DNA from: Doryteuthis pealeii
Lineage: Eukaryota; Mollusca; Cephalopoda; Myopsida; Loliginidae
DNA length: 64,000 nt
Assembly: GCA_023376005.1 (NCBI GenBank)
Contig: CM042152.1
Location: forward strand, 90,829,508-90,893,507
Direction: 5' to 3'
Shown: in pieces, positions 1 through 12,540 of the stretch
How positions within the stretch are numbered: the first letter of the stretch is position 1
Layout of the letters: each line of letters starts with the position of its first letter
Program-made: the position numbers and the translations under genes
The notes under the pieces: generated by a model
The model's input: the letters and a program-made list of their open reading frames with translations, nothing else
Databases searched by the model: none
Told to the model about the DNA's origin: nothing

Positions 1-103
1 AGAAAGAAATCTTCCTTACGCACAAGAGTTTTATTAAAACCTGTCGAAGTTTGAGAGCTCAAATGCGTGCTCTTTAATGGTTAGAGTCACAGAGAAAATA
101 TAT

Positions 104-258
104 AAAGTAAAGAAATAACAAAAAGACTTAGAGATTAGCCTTATAGTCTATTTCAGATGCGCATCTGATGAGTCGGTTGAGTTAGACACTTTGTCTAAAG
201 CTCCCCGAAATAGACGCTATAATGCTAATTCCTTAAGTCTTTTGTTTTTCTTTACTTT
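104..258. repeat. Hairpin cassette (MITE-like) in TA-rich DNA, left copy
   Basis: The outer roughly 50 bases at each end are complementary, beginning with AAGTAAAGAAATAAC and ending with its complement, around a central segment containing the palindrome GATGCGCATC. It is embedded in TA dinucleotide runs. A mirror copy lies at 20304-20456 and a related truncated one at 41786-41930. No coding capacity is visible. Confidence 0.75.
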
Positions 259-504
259 AGTATATATATTATAATATATATATATATATTATAATCTATT
301 AGCGTGGGAAGGCACTGTGTTCAGTTTTTAACTGGAACGGTGTGCCAGGAAGTGCAGTATTTATATATAAGTATATATATATATAATATATATATATATA
401 ATATATCAGATGGTGTTCATAAAAGTTATCGAGATTGAAGGCTGTATTACCAAGATGAGAAAGTGAACAATGATGGGACCCCTTTTATTATCAGGAATAC
501 AAGG

Positions 505-550
505 TGTGTCAAAAAGTACAAGAAAAGATCTCAAGTACTTTTTTGACACA
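505..550. repeat. Short fold-back motif with GGTGTGTCAAAAA ends, left copy
   Basis: The ends AAGGTGTGTCAAAAAGTAC and their complement face each other around a short loop containing AGATCT. The same hairpin is at 19857-19906 in the right arm. It is flanked by TA-rich DNA and looks like a tiny non-autonomous element or a TIR relic. Confidence 0.6.
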
Positions 551-609
551 CCTGAAAATATATATGTATTGCAGTTTAGATATATATTATAGTATATAGT
601 AGTATTATG

Positions 610-925
610 ATAACGGCAAAATGACGAGCCGCAACGAGTGAGATGGACTAGGCATGCAGGAACACTGTTTGGAGAGCAAGGACGAGCTCAAATAAGCGAC
701 GTTGCTCGCCTGTGGAAGCCAATACATGGACTATGCTAATTGTGGGCCACCACCAAAGACCTACATTCGAGTGCAACTAGCGAAGATAGCTGGTTGCTGC
801 GGCAGAAGACATCCAGAGGCAATGAGTGATAGGGAAGTTGGCGAGAGATTGTGTCAGTGGATATCCGTGCTACTTGCGCAACATGATGTGATGATGATGA
901 TGATGATTTACTCATACTTAAGAGT
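610..925 (+). pseudogene. 3' end of a LINE reverse transcriptase ORF with GAT tail (left arm)
   Basis: Broken frames encode pieces resembling the C-terminus of a non-LTR retrotransposon polyprotein: RWTRHAGH, then SKDEL, then a TYI..QLCEDAGC..ED-like stretch and DRE.WREI. The coding part runs into a (GAT)n tail at 892-907. The mirror copy at 19540-19800 reads RRWTRHAGHCWRSKDELISD on the minus strand, and a third copy is at 44330-44560. The motif order fits RTE-like LINE ends as I recall them, but the clade is not certain. Frameshifts make it non-functional. Confidence 0.6.
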
Positions 926-1059
926 CTAGAACAAGATCAGAGTGTTTATATTTTTCCATATCTTGGACATCAAGATGATGGCAGCCTCCGTCTACGAGAG
1001 ACGATGGAGGTAGGGTAAAAAGAAAATGGTTTTTTTTTTAAGTTGTTGTACAAAATGAG

Positions 1060-1590
1060 CCTGGCGGGTTTTCATAGTGAGGGAGTAAGCTGTTGCCATG
1101 CAGCAAATCCCCCTCGTCCAATACGCCACTGTGATGCCAAAGGATAAGGTTAAGGTGGCCAATCGGTGCTGGAAACGGTAGAGGTATTTCCTCGTACACC
1201 ACTTGGTACTAGGTTAGGCACAAGGCCCCTATTTAAACGTGGGACCATCCTGAAAAGCCGGAAGACTCATTGGGTCGAGTCTTAAAAATTGCGTCGATCC
1301 CCGGCATTCCCCGGCCAAGGGGGCGCTCAGGGCACCGGCAATAAACCACCCTGCCCCTTAAAGTCGAGAGGCAGGGTGTTGCCTGGGGGGATTGGAGCCT
1401 GGGGGTCGGACGCTCGCGAGTTTTTAAAGCCCCGGGCGGGCGCGGTAACACCCGACCCCGTAGTGTAGTGGTCCGCAGGAGTTGATGGTAAATGACTGGG
1501 ATTTCAGCATGCAACCAGCCTTCGGGAACTCTCGGCTCGTGGATTTTGTTTTCGGGGGTGTTATCTCCCCTAGACATTCATTACAGTCAT
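1060..1590. repeat. GC-richer dispersed repeat of unknown class, left copy
   Basis: This stretch is markedly GC-richer than its surroundings, with several CCCCGG and GGGGCG patches. It contains a tRNA A-box-like string TAGTGTAGTGG near 1460. It is mirrored at 18890-19345. No conserved open frame survives in both copies, so I treat it as a repeat, possibly a SINE or LINE 3' UTR. Confidence 0.5.
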
Positions 1591-2264
1591 TTACTGAAAG
1601 TTAGCTCAATGTTTGGTACAAAAAGTATAGGGCACTCCAATGAGGATCAAATTCAGTATGATATGTATAGGACAAAAATCTCAATAGCTGATTACTCTAT
1701 ATGAAATGGTGGGTACCCATAAGAGGGTAATGGTAACAAGCATAGTCTCAGACAGGTTCATTACTACTGAATAGTAGAATTTGAGTTTAAAAATATACAT
1801 TGATGATCTGGCCATCAAACTCTGACTTTGTAATAAAACATTTTTTTAATCAACTGTCCTTAAGTTTGGAAAAAGGAATTGTGGTTTGTGTGTTTTGTTT
1901 TAATCTCTTTGGTAATTATGGGGAAGTGCGTCCCGGTCTCCTGCTGCAAAAATTGCTTGCCCGGTGACTATTAAATAACGACCCACTTATGGTGTACTTG
2001 AAAGAAAACAATCCAACTTAGGCGTTAAATGTATTTTAGGGCGGCTTCTCTTTTTTTGTCGTATATTCCTTATTTTACCAAACAAGAGTAAAACAATGAA
2101 ACAAATTGAGGTAGATAGAATAGAAGATAGATAGATATTCCCATCTTTCATATCTAAAACAAGAATTACGACAAATGTAAACTTATAACAAGAATTACGA
2201 CACATTTTCTATAAATAAATAAATTACCACAAATTAACGATAAATAAATAAGAATTACGAAACA

Positions 2265-3180
2265 AAAAGAGAAGTCCTAGAAAAAGAAGACAACAAGCAA
2301 AGGATTTAAGAATAAAATAAAAATGTGTTGAGGAGAGAATCGCGTGAGTTTATAATATAATTAATGTAGTGATTATATATTGTAGGAGATACGAGATGTA
2401 TGTTAATAATTATTTAGGAATGACGAATAAAAAATATGACACAGTTTACTAGAAATATACGGAGAAATATAAAACAAATGCCATATAATTATAGAATAAT
2501 GAACATAAATTATTCAGAGAATAAATTTGTAAATAAATATGTGAAGGTTCAAAAGAATAGTGTAGATGATATGTGTAATGTAAAGATGTTAAAAGTTTCT
2601 TTGTGTAAGTTGGAAAAGTTCGTTTAGATGTGGACAGAAATTGAGAATCAAGATTTTGTATAGTATGACTCTGTTGAAACGGATGTCTGTATGTAAGTAG
2701 ATACGAAGTGGTAAGAATAATGTAAGTAGTAAGTAAATTGTGTTGAGGCAGTGGAATCGTTCGTTCGAGACACTCTGTTTCTTGTCGTTTGTTCTATTCT
2801 GGCAGCGAGACGAATCTGTGTGTGTTTTTGTGTCCGTCGATGTGTCCGGTTTGAAGTGTGAGTGAAGTTCTGTCTGTCTGTTGATTTCTTCTCCGTTTTT
2901 TATAATTAGAAGAGTAGGTCGAAAAGTAATTAATTTTGGCGCAACGCGCGAACGTAGATGAGAGCAATGCTAATCTAGCCAATCGATTTTGTTTTGTATA
3001 AACATTTATTTTTAATCACTTTTCCTTAAATTAGGAAAAGATTTGTGTCGTATGCTTGCTTAATATCACTTTTCCGTTAAAGTTTGGGAAAGGATTGTGT
3101 TGTGTGTTTTTTTAATTTCTTTTTCTTAAGTTTGAGAAAAGAAATGTGGTACGGTATTTATTTAAAAATATAGAATTGTT
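2265..3180. other. Left-arm-only segment 1 (~0.9 kb), no gene seen
   Basis: The segment has no counterpart in the right arm, where the flanks join at about 18262. It is AT-rich, with scattered short frames and no recognisable protein. It is either an insertion in the left arm or a deletion from the right one. I saw no clear target-site duplication. Confidence 0.65.
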
Positions 3181-3364
3181 ATTCTATAATATGCATATAA
3201 AAATACATACCTGGTTACTTCTTTAGAGAAGAATAAATTAAATCTAGTTTTAAATAAATGTTTTATATTCGACCAATGAGAAGTGTCGGACCATAATTGA
3301 TTTTTCAAAGAATTTTTTTTTAAAACCGGTAGTCATAATTCTTTGTTTTTTGGCCTACGTTATA

Positions 3365-4330
3365 ATTTCAATTGATTTAAGCGTGCAAAAATATAACATG
3401 TTTTTGTTTCATAATTTCATTATTTCCTAAACTGAAATTTTTTTTTTTTTACTAATATTATTTGTTCGGAAAAAATTTTTCATCGCTGCATATATGGGTC
3501 ATATAGATATTTAACAACAGTTTACTGGATTGATGAGGTTGATCATAGCGCATTGAGTTTGGAAGTAAACGAAGATTGGAGAAATCTGTTAAACATAACT
3601 GAATCTGTCAAATATACCCAATAATGACATGGCGTCTTTGGACTGCACACAATTTTTCGTTGTATATTAATGGTAAAGTAAAACATTTGTTAACCCTTTA
3701 GCTTGGCGTTGTTGATCAAAGGCCGTAATTAGAAGATAATTTTTAAGCAATTATCTCCTTTGTCTTAAGCAACAGGCCCTAGTGAACTTAGCCATAAAAC
3801 TGATGAAAATACTCGTGCGATTGGCTAGGCTTTGTCGGCGACCCAATCAGAGCAACACGTTACGAGGCTCAGTTTGGACCGGCCAATTTTGGTAGTTGGA
3901 AGCTGCTATCATCACCTCTGCCGTTGGGAACTCTGGTCAAGTAAACAACGACGTGTTTTTATACAGCAGACGTTGGAAGATTGAGTCAATGGAAAAAGCA
4001 ATAGGCAGGGCCGCTGCGCGTAAAAGCGACTAAAGAATGAGCAAGACATTCTTACCTGGATTTTCAGATAACTGTCCACGATAAGTATCAAATCGCAAAC
4101 AATTTTCACTATTTGAACATTTACAAACATTACAGTCATTGTAAATTACAAACATTTTGTAACCAACTTACATGTATTTGTATGGTATTGTATTGGTAAT
4201 AACTTTGTCTTGCTTCGATAAAAACCGCTGTTTTGTTTATAAGCCTCGGTTGTGTGTCGTTATTATTCTTTGAAAATCTGAACTGTTTTTCTTATATTGG
4301 CGACGCATAAGTTCAGTGTCTTGGTGAAAG
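3365..4330. other. Left-arm-only segment 2 (~1 kb), no gene seen
   Basis: This is absent from the right arm, where the flanks meet at about 18070-18085. It contains AT-rich unique-looking sequence and no recognisable domain or RNA. Confidence 0.65.
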
Positions 4331-5189
4331 GAGATTGAAATTCAACGAACATAAATACCAATTAAAAGATATTTATAAGAATTACTTGGGATCACTATTT
4401 TCTCAAAAAATGGTCCCAAGAACTTTTTATAAAATGTAAACAGGTGGTTAGCACTGTTTCACTAAAAGATGCATCTCAGGTACACTCAGCTTTCTTGGGC
4501 TAGTTCAATTTTGCGCATTTTTAGGTTATTTATTAGATATCAAGTATTCTTATTCTAATCAAATAATTTAGCTCACATGTTGTATAGTTTGGTATTCATA
4601 TTCATATACTACTAATATATGGTTCATGAATTATTCTATTTAATATAGTCCTTTGTTTGCCAACATAGTTATATATTTCAAAGTAAATAGTTATAGCTCC
4701 GGTAATCTTTAATAGAATATTAATTATGGTTCAAGTAATCCTATTCTATGACGAAGATTGCAAATCAAATCTATTTGGCCCATAATAATACCTAACAGGT
4801 ACTAACTCCGAGTCAGGCGTGGACCTGGGAGTAATGGGGATGATGGTACTCCACTTTCTCAAGAGATTCAGATGGACCTCGTCGATAGGACAAGTGTTCA
4901 GATTGCGATATGATGAATATAGGCCGATCGAAAAATGATTAGTGAGCTAAATGTATACGTGTCATGGAACCATAAATGAAATTGCAAAAAGCTAAAAAAT
5001 ACCAAAGATCTCGCTGGAGAACGGAGATAAACTGAGGAACTAGAAACGTAAGAGGCATTCCATATTACTGACTCACATGCATCAAGATCAAAAACATTAG
5101 AATCGAAATTAGAGGAATTGAAGACAGTCAAGTTTTTTTAAAGATTTGTTTTTCGGTTTATCTCCTGTGATAATATTTCTATGACATTG

Positions 5190-6215
5190 TAGATACAAGT
5201 TGTTAATAACAACGAGAATTGAACCTCGTAGATTTTGCCGTTCCAGCTGATCACAAAGTGAAAAGTAAAAATAAAAAATGAAAGATAGACAAATACTTGG
5301 AACCTTACCAGAGACGGGAAGGAAACCTGTGGAAACATGAGGGTAAAGGTGGTATTAATTGTGGTTAGTGCTCTTGACGGACACCAAAGGGTTTGAAAAA
5401 GTGTGTAGATTAAGTAGAAATCGTAGGAAAAATCAAGAGATCTCCAAATATTGTTGAAAATCGATAGAATACTCAGAAGGGTCAATGGGGACTGAGGAGA
5501 CTTGGCTTTTGTCACTCAGACGCCAGTTGAAAGACTTCCAGTTAACGCCAGAACTCTAATAATAATAATAATAATGAATAAATAATAATAAATAATAATA
5601 ATAATTAAATAAAAAAAATAAAAATGGACAAATATCTGGACTTGCCAGAGAACTGAAAAAGTATGGAATATGAAATGAAAGTGATACCAATTGTGTTGTG
5701 CACTTGGAACGGTCCCAAGGATTGGAAAAGGGTTGAAAAGTTTGAAATCAAGAGGAACGAATTGAAACATTCAGAAACTGCACTGCTGCAATCTGCCAGA
5801 ATACTCAGAAGAGTCCTGGAGACCTGAAGGAAGACTTGCCTGTCACTTACTCAGTGAAGACCAATCAGCTACACTGATGTAAAACTCAAAGGAGTAGTAA
5901 TAATAATAATGTTGAATTGAAAGAGACCGAAAAGATCCAACAATACCTGGCCCTTGCAGAGAACTGAGAAAACTATGAAAATGAGGGGAATGTCGAAACA
6001 ATTGTGCTTGGGGCCCTTGGAACGATCCCCAGGGGTCTGGAAAAGAGTCCCGGATAAATTGGCAATCAGAGGAAGAACGAAACCACCAGACTACAGCATT
6101 TTGAGAATCGGCTGATAATCAAAAGAGTCACAGAGACCCGGAGAAGACTGTTTTTCAATCAGCCTTAGTGGAATCACCGGCCTACGGCAGGTTTGAAAAA
6201 CTCGAATGGAGTGAA

Positions 6216-6266
<51 letters not shown>

Positions 6267-8165
6267 TGCAACATGAAAGAATTTGGACATCAGTTAAGAA
6301 AAGGAAACCCAAAAGAGAAACTGAATCCTATTAATAATAAATAAGACAGACCTAAGTTGTTGATAAACAAAAAAGAAGAGCTTGTCAACTGGTGGATTTT
6401 GCAGTGCCAGCAGAATCACATGGTGAAGTTAAAGGAAAATGAAAAAATGCAATATCTGGACCTTGCCAGAGAACGAAAAGTTTATGGAATAATGAAAGTG
6501 AAAGTGATAACCAATTGTGTTGGTGCATCTTGGAACGGTCCAAAAGGATTGGAAAAAAGGTTGGAAAGTTTGGAAATCAGAGGAGAATTAAACCACTTCA
6601 GAAAATGCACTGCTGCAAGTCTCCAGAATACTCAGAAGAGTCCTGGAAGACCTGAGGGACTTGGCTGTCACTTAAGACTCCAGTGAAGACCATCAGCTAC
6701 ACTGATGTGAAAACTCAAAGAGTTAAATAATAATAATAATGTGAAAATGAAAGGCGAAAACACATCAACAATACTGGACCAGTGCAGAGAACTGAGAAAA
6801 CTATGAAACTGGGGTGAATGTCGTACCAGCATTGTGCTGGGCCCTTGGAACGATCCACAGGGGTCTGGAAAAGAGTCTGGATAAATTGGCAATCAGAGGA
6901 AGTATCGAGACCATCCAGACTACAGCATTTTTTTTAGATCGGCTGGAATAATCAGTGTCACAGAGACCCGGAGAGACTTGTATCACTCAGCCCTTCAGTG
7001 ACCACCGGCTACGGCAGGTGTGAAAAAACTTCGAAGGAGTGAAATAATAATAAAATAATAATATAATAATATAATAAAAAATGAATTGCACATGAAAGAT
7101 TTGGACATAGTTAAGAAAAGAACCTCAAAGAGAAACTGAATCACTTATCATTGCTGCACAAATAATGCCATATAGGACAAACTACATCAAAAGCGAAAAT
7201 TGAAGAACCCAACAAAATAGTAAAATGTAGACTTTGCGGGAATAGAGATGAACTGTAAACCATATACTCTGGGCGAATGTAGCAAACTAGCACACGGAGA
7301 ATACACAACTAGACACGACGGGTGGGAAGGTGATCCAACTGGGAATTATGCAAAAAATTAAATTTTGACCATACAACAAAATGTTATATGCATAACCAGA
7401 TCTGGTTCTTAGAGAACGAAACGCATAAAATTCTCTGGGACTTTGAAAATAAAAACGATCACCTTATCCCAGCAAGAATACCGACCTAGTTTGATAAACA
7501 AAAAAAGAAAGAACTTGTCAACTGTTGGATTTTTGGCAGTTCCAGCAGATACAGGGGTGAATTACAAGGAAAATTGAAAAATGGACAAATATCTGGACTT
7601 ACCAGAGAACTGAAAAGTTATGGAATAATGAAAGTGAAAGGATACAATGTAGTTGGGTGGCGTTTGGAACAGTCCCAAAAGGATTGAACGGGTTTGGAAA
7701 GTTTGGAAATTCAGAGGAAGGATTTGAAACCATTCAGAACACTGCAACTGCTGCAATCTGACAGAATATCAGAAAGAGTCCTGGAGGACTCGAGGAGACT
7801 TGCTGTCACTCAGACTCAATGAAAGACCATCAGCTAATGCTGACGTGAAAACTCAAAGGAGTAATAATATAATAATTAATTAATAATAATAATAATAATA
7901 ATAATGTGATAATGAAGAACCGAAAACATCACACAATACCTGACCTTGCCAGAGAACAGAGAAAACTATGAAACATGAGGTGAATGTCGTCCCATTGTGC
8001 TCGGGGCCTTGGAACGATCCCCAGGGTCTGGAAAAGAGTCTGGGTAAATTGCAACAGAGGAAGAATCTGAGACCATAACCAGACTAACAGCATTTTTTGA
8101 GATCGGTGGAAATAATCAAAAGAGTCACGGAATCGGGAGACTTGGACCTTGCCGAGATACAACAA
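5190..8165 (+). mobile_element. Array of seven R4/Dong-like retrotransposon 3' ends separated by TAA runs (left arm)
   Basis: Head-to-tail fragments at about 5190-5560, 5600-5910, 5911-6225, 6267-6740, 6741-7060, 7085-7870 and 7905-8165 encode degraded versions of one C-terminal peptide (KENEKMDKYLDLAREL, VIPIV.GALGTVPKGLEK, SLEIRGR.ETIQ..A). Each ends in CTCAAAGGAGTAA plus (TAA)n or a close variant. Two subtypes alternate: one with CCAAAAGGATTGGAAAA and one with CCCAGGGGTCTGGAAAA. The longest (7085-7870) begins upstream of the zinc knuckle. All are heavily frameshifted. Clade assignment rests on the intact copy at 55210-56110. Confidence 0.8.
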
Positions 8166-8400
8166 CAGTGTTAACAGGGTGCTTGCTGTCACTCAGATAT
8201 CAGTTGAAGTCTCTATTTTAAAACTGTGGGGAAAGACTTGCACATACGTCTTTCTAGTATTGCATAGATTTTTGTAATTCTTTTGGGGTCCAGCCGAGTC
8301 CACAAGAACCAAGACGTGGTCTTGACAGATCGAAAAATGGATAGAATTTAAACCGGAAGATTAATGAAACTCATGGTTAAAGAAACCTTAAAAATGCAAA
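8140..8400 (+). repeat. Dispersed repeat joined to R4-like ends, left copy
   Basis: A segment starting with ACAACAACAGTGT and including CAAATACGTCTTTCTAGT-like and ATTTTTGTAATTC strings occurs here, inverted at 12290-12540, and independently at 29795-30020. In each case it directly follows an R4-like LINE fragment, so it may be part of a composite element. Confidence 0.65.
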
Positions 8401-8637
8401 GATAAAACGTTTTACCTCTCAATTAAATATGGATACCTGTGCCTGTGTGAACATGGCCATTAAAGCATAATAACCATGTGTAATAGAAAGGCAATCATGG
8501 TCATTTTTTTTTTCCAGTTTTCAGTTGTGTCAGGGGAAGAGAGTTAACACTTAATCTTTCACCCGAGCAAGAAAGCTCTTTAAATAATACGCAAATTGCA
8601 CGTGGACAGTTACGTCAATGTTCAAATGCTTGAGATT

Positions 8638-9453
8638 GCACACAATAAAGAATTGGTGCCAACATGCTTTTTGCTGTCGAATCATATTTTAACACCTGTG
8701 CAGTAAAAATCAAAGTTTTTGTTGTTCAAATTGCGTAAATTATGTGGTCTGTCCACGAATGGTCTGGCATCTAATATATAAAAATAACGAATTGAAGTGG
8801 TTAACGGAAGCAGAGAGAAAGGCGGAATTATGACGTCAAGGAACGGGTTAACAACGATATGAAATGCAACAAGTTTTAAATACAAATTATGCACATTAAA
8901 TGAACACGAAGATCTATTAGATCAATTTTTTAAGAAATCAATATGCAAACTAGCCTACGTTAACACTGTAACCGCTATTTTCTTGTATTACAATACAATT
9001 GGCAATGTTAATTAGTATATTGAAATGGTCAACAGTATTTTATAATGTAAAAACAATTTATTAATAAATGAGGTTTAAATAAAATAAAATCATGGAGAAT
9101 GTGACGTAAATACTAAGGATTTGTGCTTGGGTAGTGATGTAGTTTTCGGTTAAAGACAAAAGACTCACAATCTCTTTATATAAGATTATACAGAGGTAAG
9201 GAGTTTTAGATTGTGAATTAACATCTTATGAAGGCTTAATCTCCCTATATTATGCAATCAATTTATCATCCTTTTTTAATTAAAAAAGGTTTACGAGAAG
9301 ATACAGAATATCTAGTTTCGTATGTCAGATTAAGTTAAATTTTATTAATATATGCCTGCAACAAGCACAATAAACTTATCCTTTTTACTGCACAGGTGTA
9401 ATATTGATTTAGACAGCAGAAAACAATTGGTACCAAACTCTTTATTGTGTTCA
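8638..9453. mobile_element. Non-autonomous element with long terminal inverted repeats (left arm)
   Basis: The ends are complementary for about 70 bases: CACAATAAAGAATTGGTGCC at the left faces its complement around 9430-9453, and both ends contain ACACCTGTGCAGTAAAA-type strings. Similarity may extend outward to about 8600 and 9510. The interior is AT-rich with no transposase frame. Part of the interior (8930-9190) recurs at 37715-37990, which confirms a dispersed family. The superfamily is unknown. Confidence 0.65.
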
Positions 9454-9829
9454 CTTCTCACGCGTTGATACATTGTCGTGTTACTGTACACATGGAAGTC
9501 GATTTTGGAAACAGTAACGTCTCCCTATATGGCGAGAGTTGCAAATTAAAGACTGACCACAATTTTTTTTCTCCGAGGCTTTGCCTTTTATTTGAGGAAA
9601 GAGATTTCAATTTTTAGAATAGTATCTTACCGTTACAAGCATAATTATCAGGTAAAAAGCAGAATATCGATGCGTCATGATGATGGGGACTATTTTCAAT
9701 TTGAATTTGTTTTTTGTTTTTTTTGGGGGGGGTGTTTTTTGTTTTACGGCATATCAACCTCAGTGGTCATTTAATGCCGATAAAGTTTTTAAATTTAATC
9801 ATTTTAATGGATAATACAATTTTATAAAT

Positions 9830-10290
9830 ACATTTTTTCTATTTACCATAGATGGACCCTAACGGGTGCCTATCAACTTCGGGCAGAGTGGACCAGGGAG
9901 CAATGGTGATGACAGGGGGCTCCACATTCCCCAACCCTAGAACTGGAACCTCACCATCAGATAGAGTTAACATCATTCCCAGGACAATGTAGCCCGCAGC
10001 CACGCCTTCTAAGCACCCATATGATAAAAAGGCGTTGGGGCTTGCCATAAAGGCAATAGGGTTGGATAAATCATATAGGGTGCTAGGGCAATTGACGATG
10101 ACCAGCCGATGATCGGAGGGGCCTCTCCGACCGCCCGTCTAGCCCATAGATAAAGCCAAAGTGAGAGTTGCATGTCATTGTATATTGCTCTCTCCTGGGT
10201 CCATCCTTAAACATCACGGGTCGACCACCCACGGCCTAACAGGTGGCCCCATTTGCAGAGGTGCAGTCGGTGCATCTAACGCCCCCAGCC
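9830..10290 (-). repeat. Dispersed repeat family D, copy left of the palindrome centre
   Basis: This is homologous in reverse to 25760-26350. Marker strings are the complement of CACTCTGACCCGGAGTG, the CATATGATAAAAAGG segment and GGTGGCCCC. It ends close to the palindrome centre. No protein is conserved between copies, and the family seems non-coding. Confidence 0.75.
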
Positions 10291-10339
10291 GACAGGCGGT
10301 AAGAGATCTAGTTTTTGGTATTAGTATTTAACTGTTATT

Positions 10340-10870
10340 GAAAGACCGACTGCCCTCTGCAAATGGGGCCACCTTGTTAGCCGTGGGTGGCGACGTGATG
10401 TTTAAGGATGAGCCCAGGTGGAATGAGCAATTCATGACATGCAATACTCCACTTGGCTTTATCCTTTGGGCTAGACGGGCGGTCGGAAGAGGCCCTCCGA
10501 TCATTCGGCTGGTCCACGTCAAGCCCTAGCACCTATATGATTTTCCCACCTATTGCCTTAATGGCAAGCCCACGCCTTTTTTATCATATGGGTGCTAAGA
10601 GGCGGGTGGCTGCGGGTCTCATGTCTGGAATGATTGTTAAAAACTCTTCTGATGGGAGGTTTCCGTTCTGGAGGTTTGGGGAATGTGGAGCACCCTTCAT
10701 CACATTGCTCCCTGTCACTCTGACCCGGAGTGCTAGCACCTGTTTAGGTCCCATATCTATGGGTTAAATCGAAAATGTATTATAAAATTGTATTATCCAT
10801 TAAGATTGATTTATTAAAGACTTTATCCGGCATTAAATGACCCACTTGAGGTTGATATCCGTAACAAACA
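10340..10870 (+). repeat. Dispersed repeat family D, copy right of the palindrome centre
   Basis: This is the inverted partner of 9830-10290, in the same orientation as 25760-26350. Its start lacks part of the sequence present next to the centre in the left copy, so the centre is slightly asymmetric. Confidence 0.75.
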
Positions 10871-11144
10871 CCCCCCCAAAAAATAAACAAAACAAATCAA
10901 ATTGAAAATATAGTCCCCATCATAGCTGGACAGCGCATCCGATATTGCTGGCTTTACCCTGATAATTAGCTTGGTAACGGTGATACTATTCTAAAAATGA
11001 AATGTCTTTCCTCAAATAAAAGCAAAGCCTCGAGAAAAAAAATTGTGGTCCAAGTCTTATTTGCAACTCTCGCCATATGGGAGACGGTCTGTTCCAAAAA
11101 TCGACTTACCATAGTTACAGTAACGACATGTACAAACGCGTGAG

Positions 11145-12003
11145 AAGTGACACCAATAAAGAAGTTGTTACCAATTGTTTCTTGCTGTCTAAATCAATAT
11201 TTGGTATTACACCTGTGCAGGTAAAAAAGGATAATGTTGTTGTATTGTTGCTTGTGGCAGGCAATATTTATATAAAATTTAAACTTAATCTGACATACGA
11301 ACTAGATATTCGTATCTTACTCGTAAACCTTTTTTAATTAAAAAAGGAGATAAATTGATTGCATAATTATGGGAGATAAGTCTTTCATAAAGATGTTAAT
11401 TCACATCTAAACTCCTTACTCTCTGTATAGATCTTATCAATAATAGAGATTGTGAGTCTTTTTGTCTTTACCGAAAACTACATACTACCCAAGTCAAAAA
11501 TCCCGTTAGTTATTTACGTCACATTCTCCATGATTTTATTTTTATTTAAACCTCAATTATTAATAAATTGTTTTCATTATAAAACTTGTGACCATTTCAA
11601 TATACTAATAACATCGCAAGTTGTAATTTGTATATACAAGAAAATAGCGGTTTACCAGTGTTAACGGTAGGGCATAAGTGTTGCATATTGATCTTAAAAA
11701 ATTGATTCTAATAGATTTCGTTGTATGCATTTAATGTGCATAGTTTGTATTAAAACTTTTGCCATTGTCATATCGTTGTTAAACCCGTTCCGTTGACGTC
11801 ATAATATCCGCCTTTCCTCGTTGCTTCCGTTAAACCACTTCATTCGTTACTTTTTTATATGATTAGATGCCAGACCATCGTGGACAGACCCACAATAAAT
11901 ATTACGCAATTTGAACCACAAAACATTATGATTTACTGCACAGGTGTTAAAAATGATTTTCGACAGCAAAAGCAAGTTGGCAACCGAATTTCCTTTATTG
12001 TTG
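11145..12003. mobile_element. Non-autonomous element with long terminal inverted repeats (right arm)
   Basis: This is the inverted partner of 8638-9453, with the same terminal strings (CCAATAAAGAAGTTGTTACC at the left, complement near 11980-12003). Its internal differences from the left copy are mainly small indels. Confidence 0.65.
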
Positions 12004-12289
12004 GCCAATCGTCAAGGCATCGGTGTGACAGCATTGACGTTAAACTGTCACGTGCAATTTTGCTATATGAAGAAGCTTCTTGCCTCGGGGAGAAGAATTA
12101 AGTTTTGTTAACGGTTCTCTCTCGCCTGAAACAGACTGCAAACTGAAAAAAAAAAAAAAAATGACACATGATTTGCCTTCATGTACTAGCTATGGTTGTT
12201 TGCTTTAGATGGCCATGTTCACACATTCAGATACGGCTATCCATATTCGCAATTGAGAGGTAAATTCGTTTTAGTCTTTGCTTTTAAGG

Positions 12290-12540
12290 TTTCTTTGTAA
12301 CCAATTTGCATAATCCTCCGGTAAAATTCTATCCATTTTTTCGGACTGTCAAGAACGTCTTGGTTCTTGATGGACCTCCGGCTGCCCAAAGAATTACAAA
12401 AAATCTATGCAATAACAAGAAAGACGTATGTGCAGTTTTTCCCACAGTTTTTAAAATAGGAAGACTTTCACTGATATCTGAGTGACAGCAAGTCACACCT
12501 TATGTTCACTGTTTGTTGTAGTTCTCTGGGCAAGGTCCAA
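12290..12540 (-). repeat. Dispersed repeat joined to R4-like ends, right copy
   Basis: This is the mirror partner of 8140-8400 and is related to 29795-30020. Confidence 0.65.

Larger units (their letters stand above)
1..10290 (+). repeat. Left arm of a ~20.5 kb imperfect inverted repeat
   Basis: The whole arm reappears as its reverse complement at 10340-20573. Anchor pairs I matched by eye: 700-900 with 19560-19800, 1930-1990 with 18500-18550, 4440-4510 with 17920-17990, 5150-5200 with 17170-17250, 8200-8260 with 12430-12490, 9280-9340 with 11280-11345, and 9840-10250 with 10360-10770. The order is strictly mirrored. Differences are mainly one- or two-base indels with some substitutions. Bases 2265-3180 and 3365-4330 have no partner in the other arm. 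The match already holds at base 1, so the true outer end may lie outside the window. It may be a real palindrome, an old inverted duplication, or a fold-back read artefact. Confidence 0.9.
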
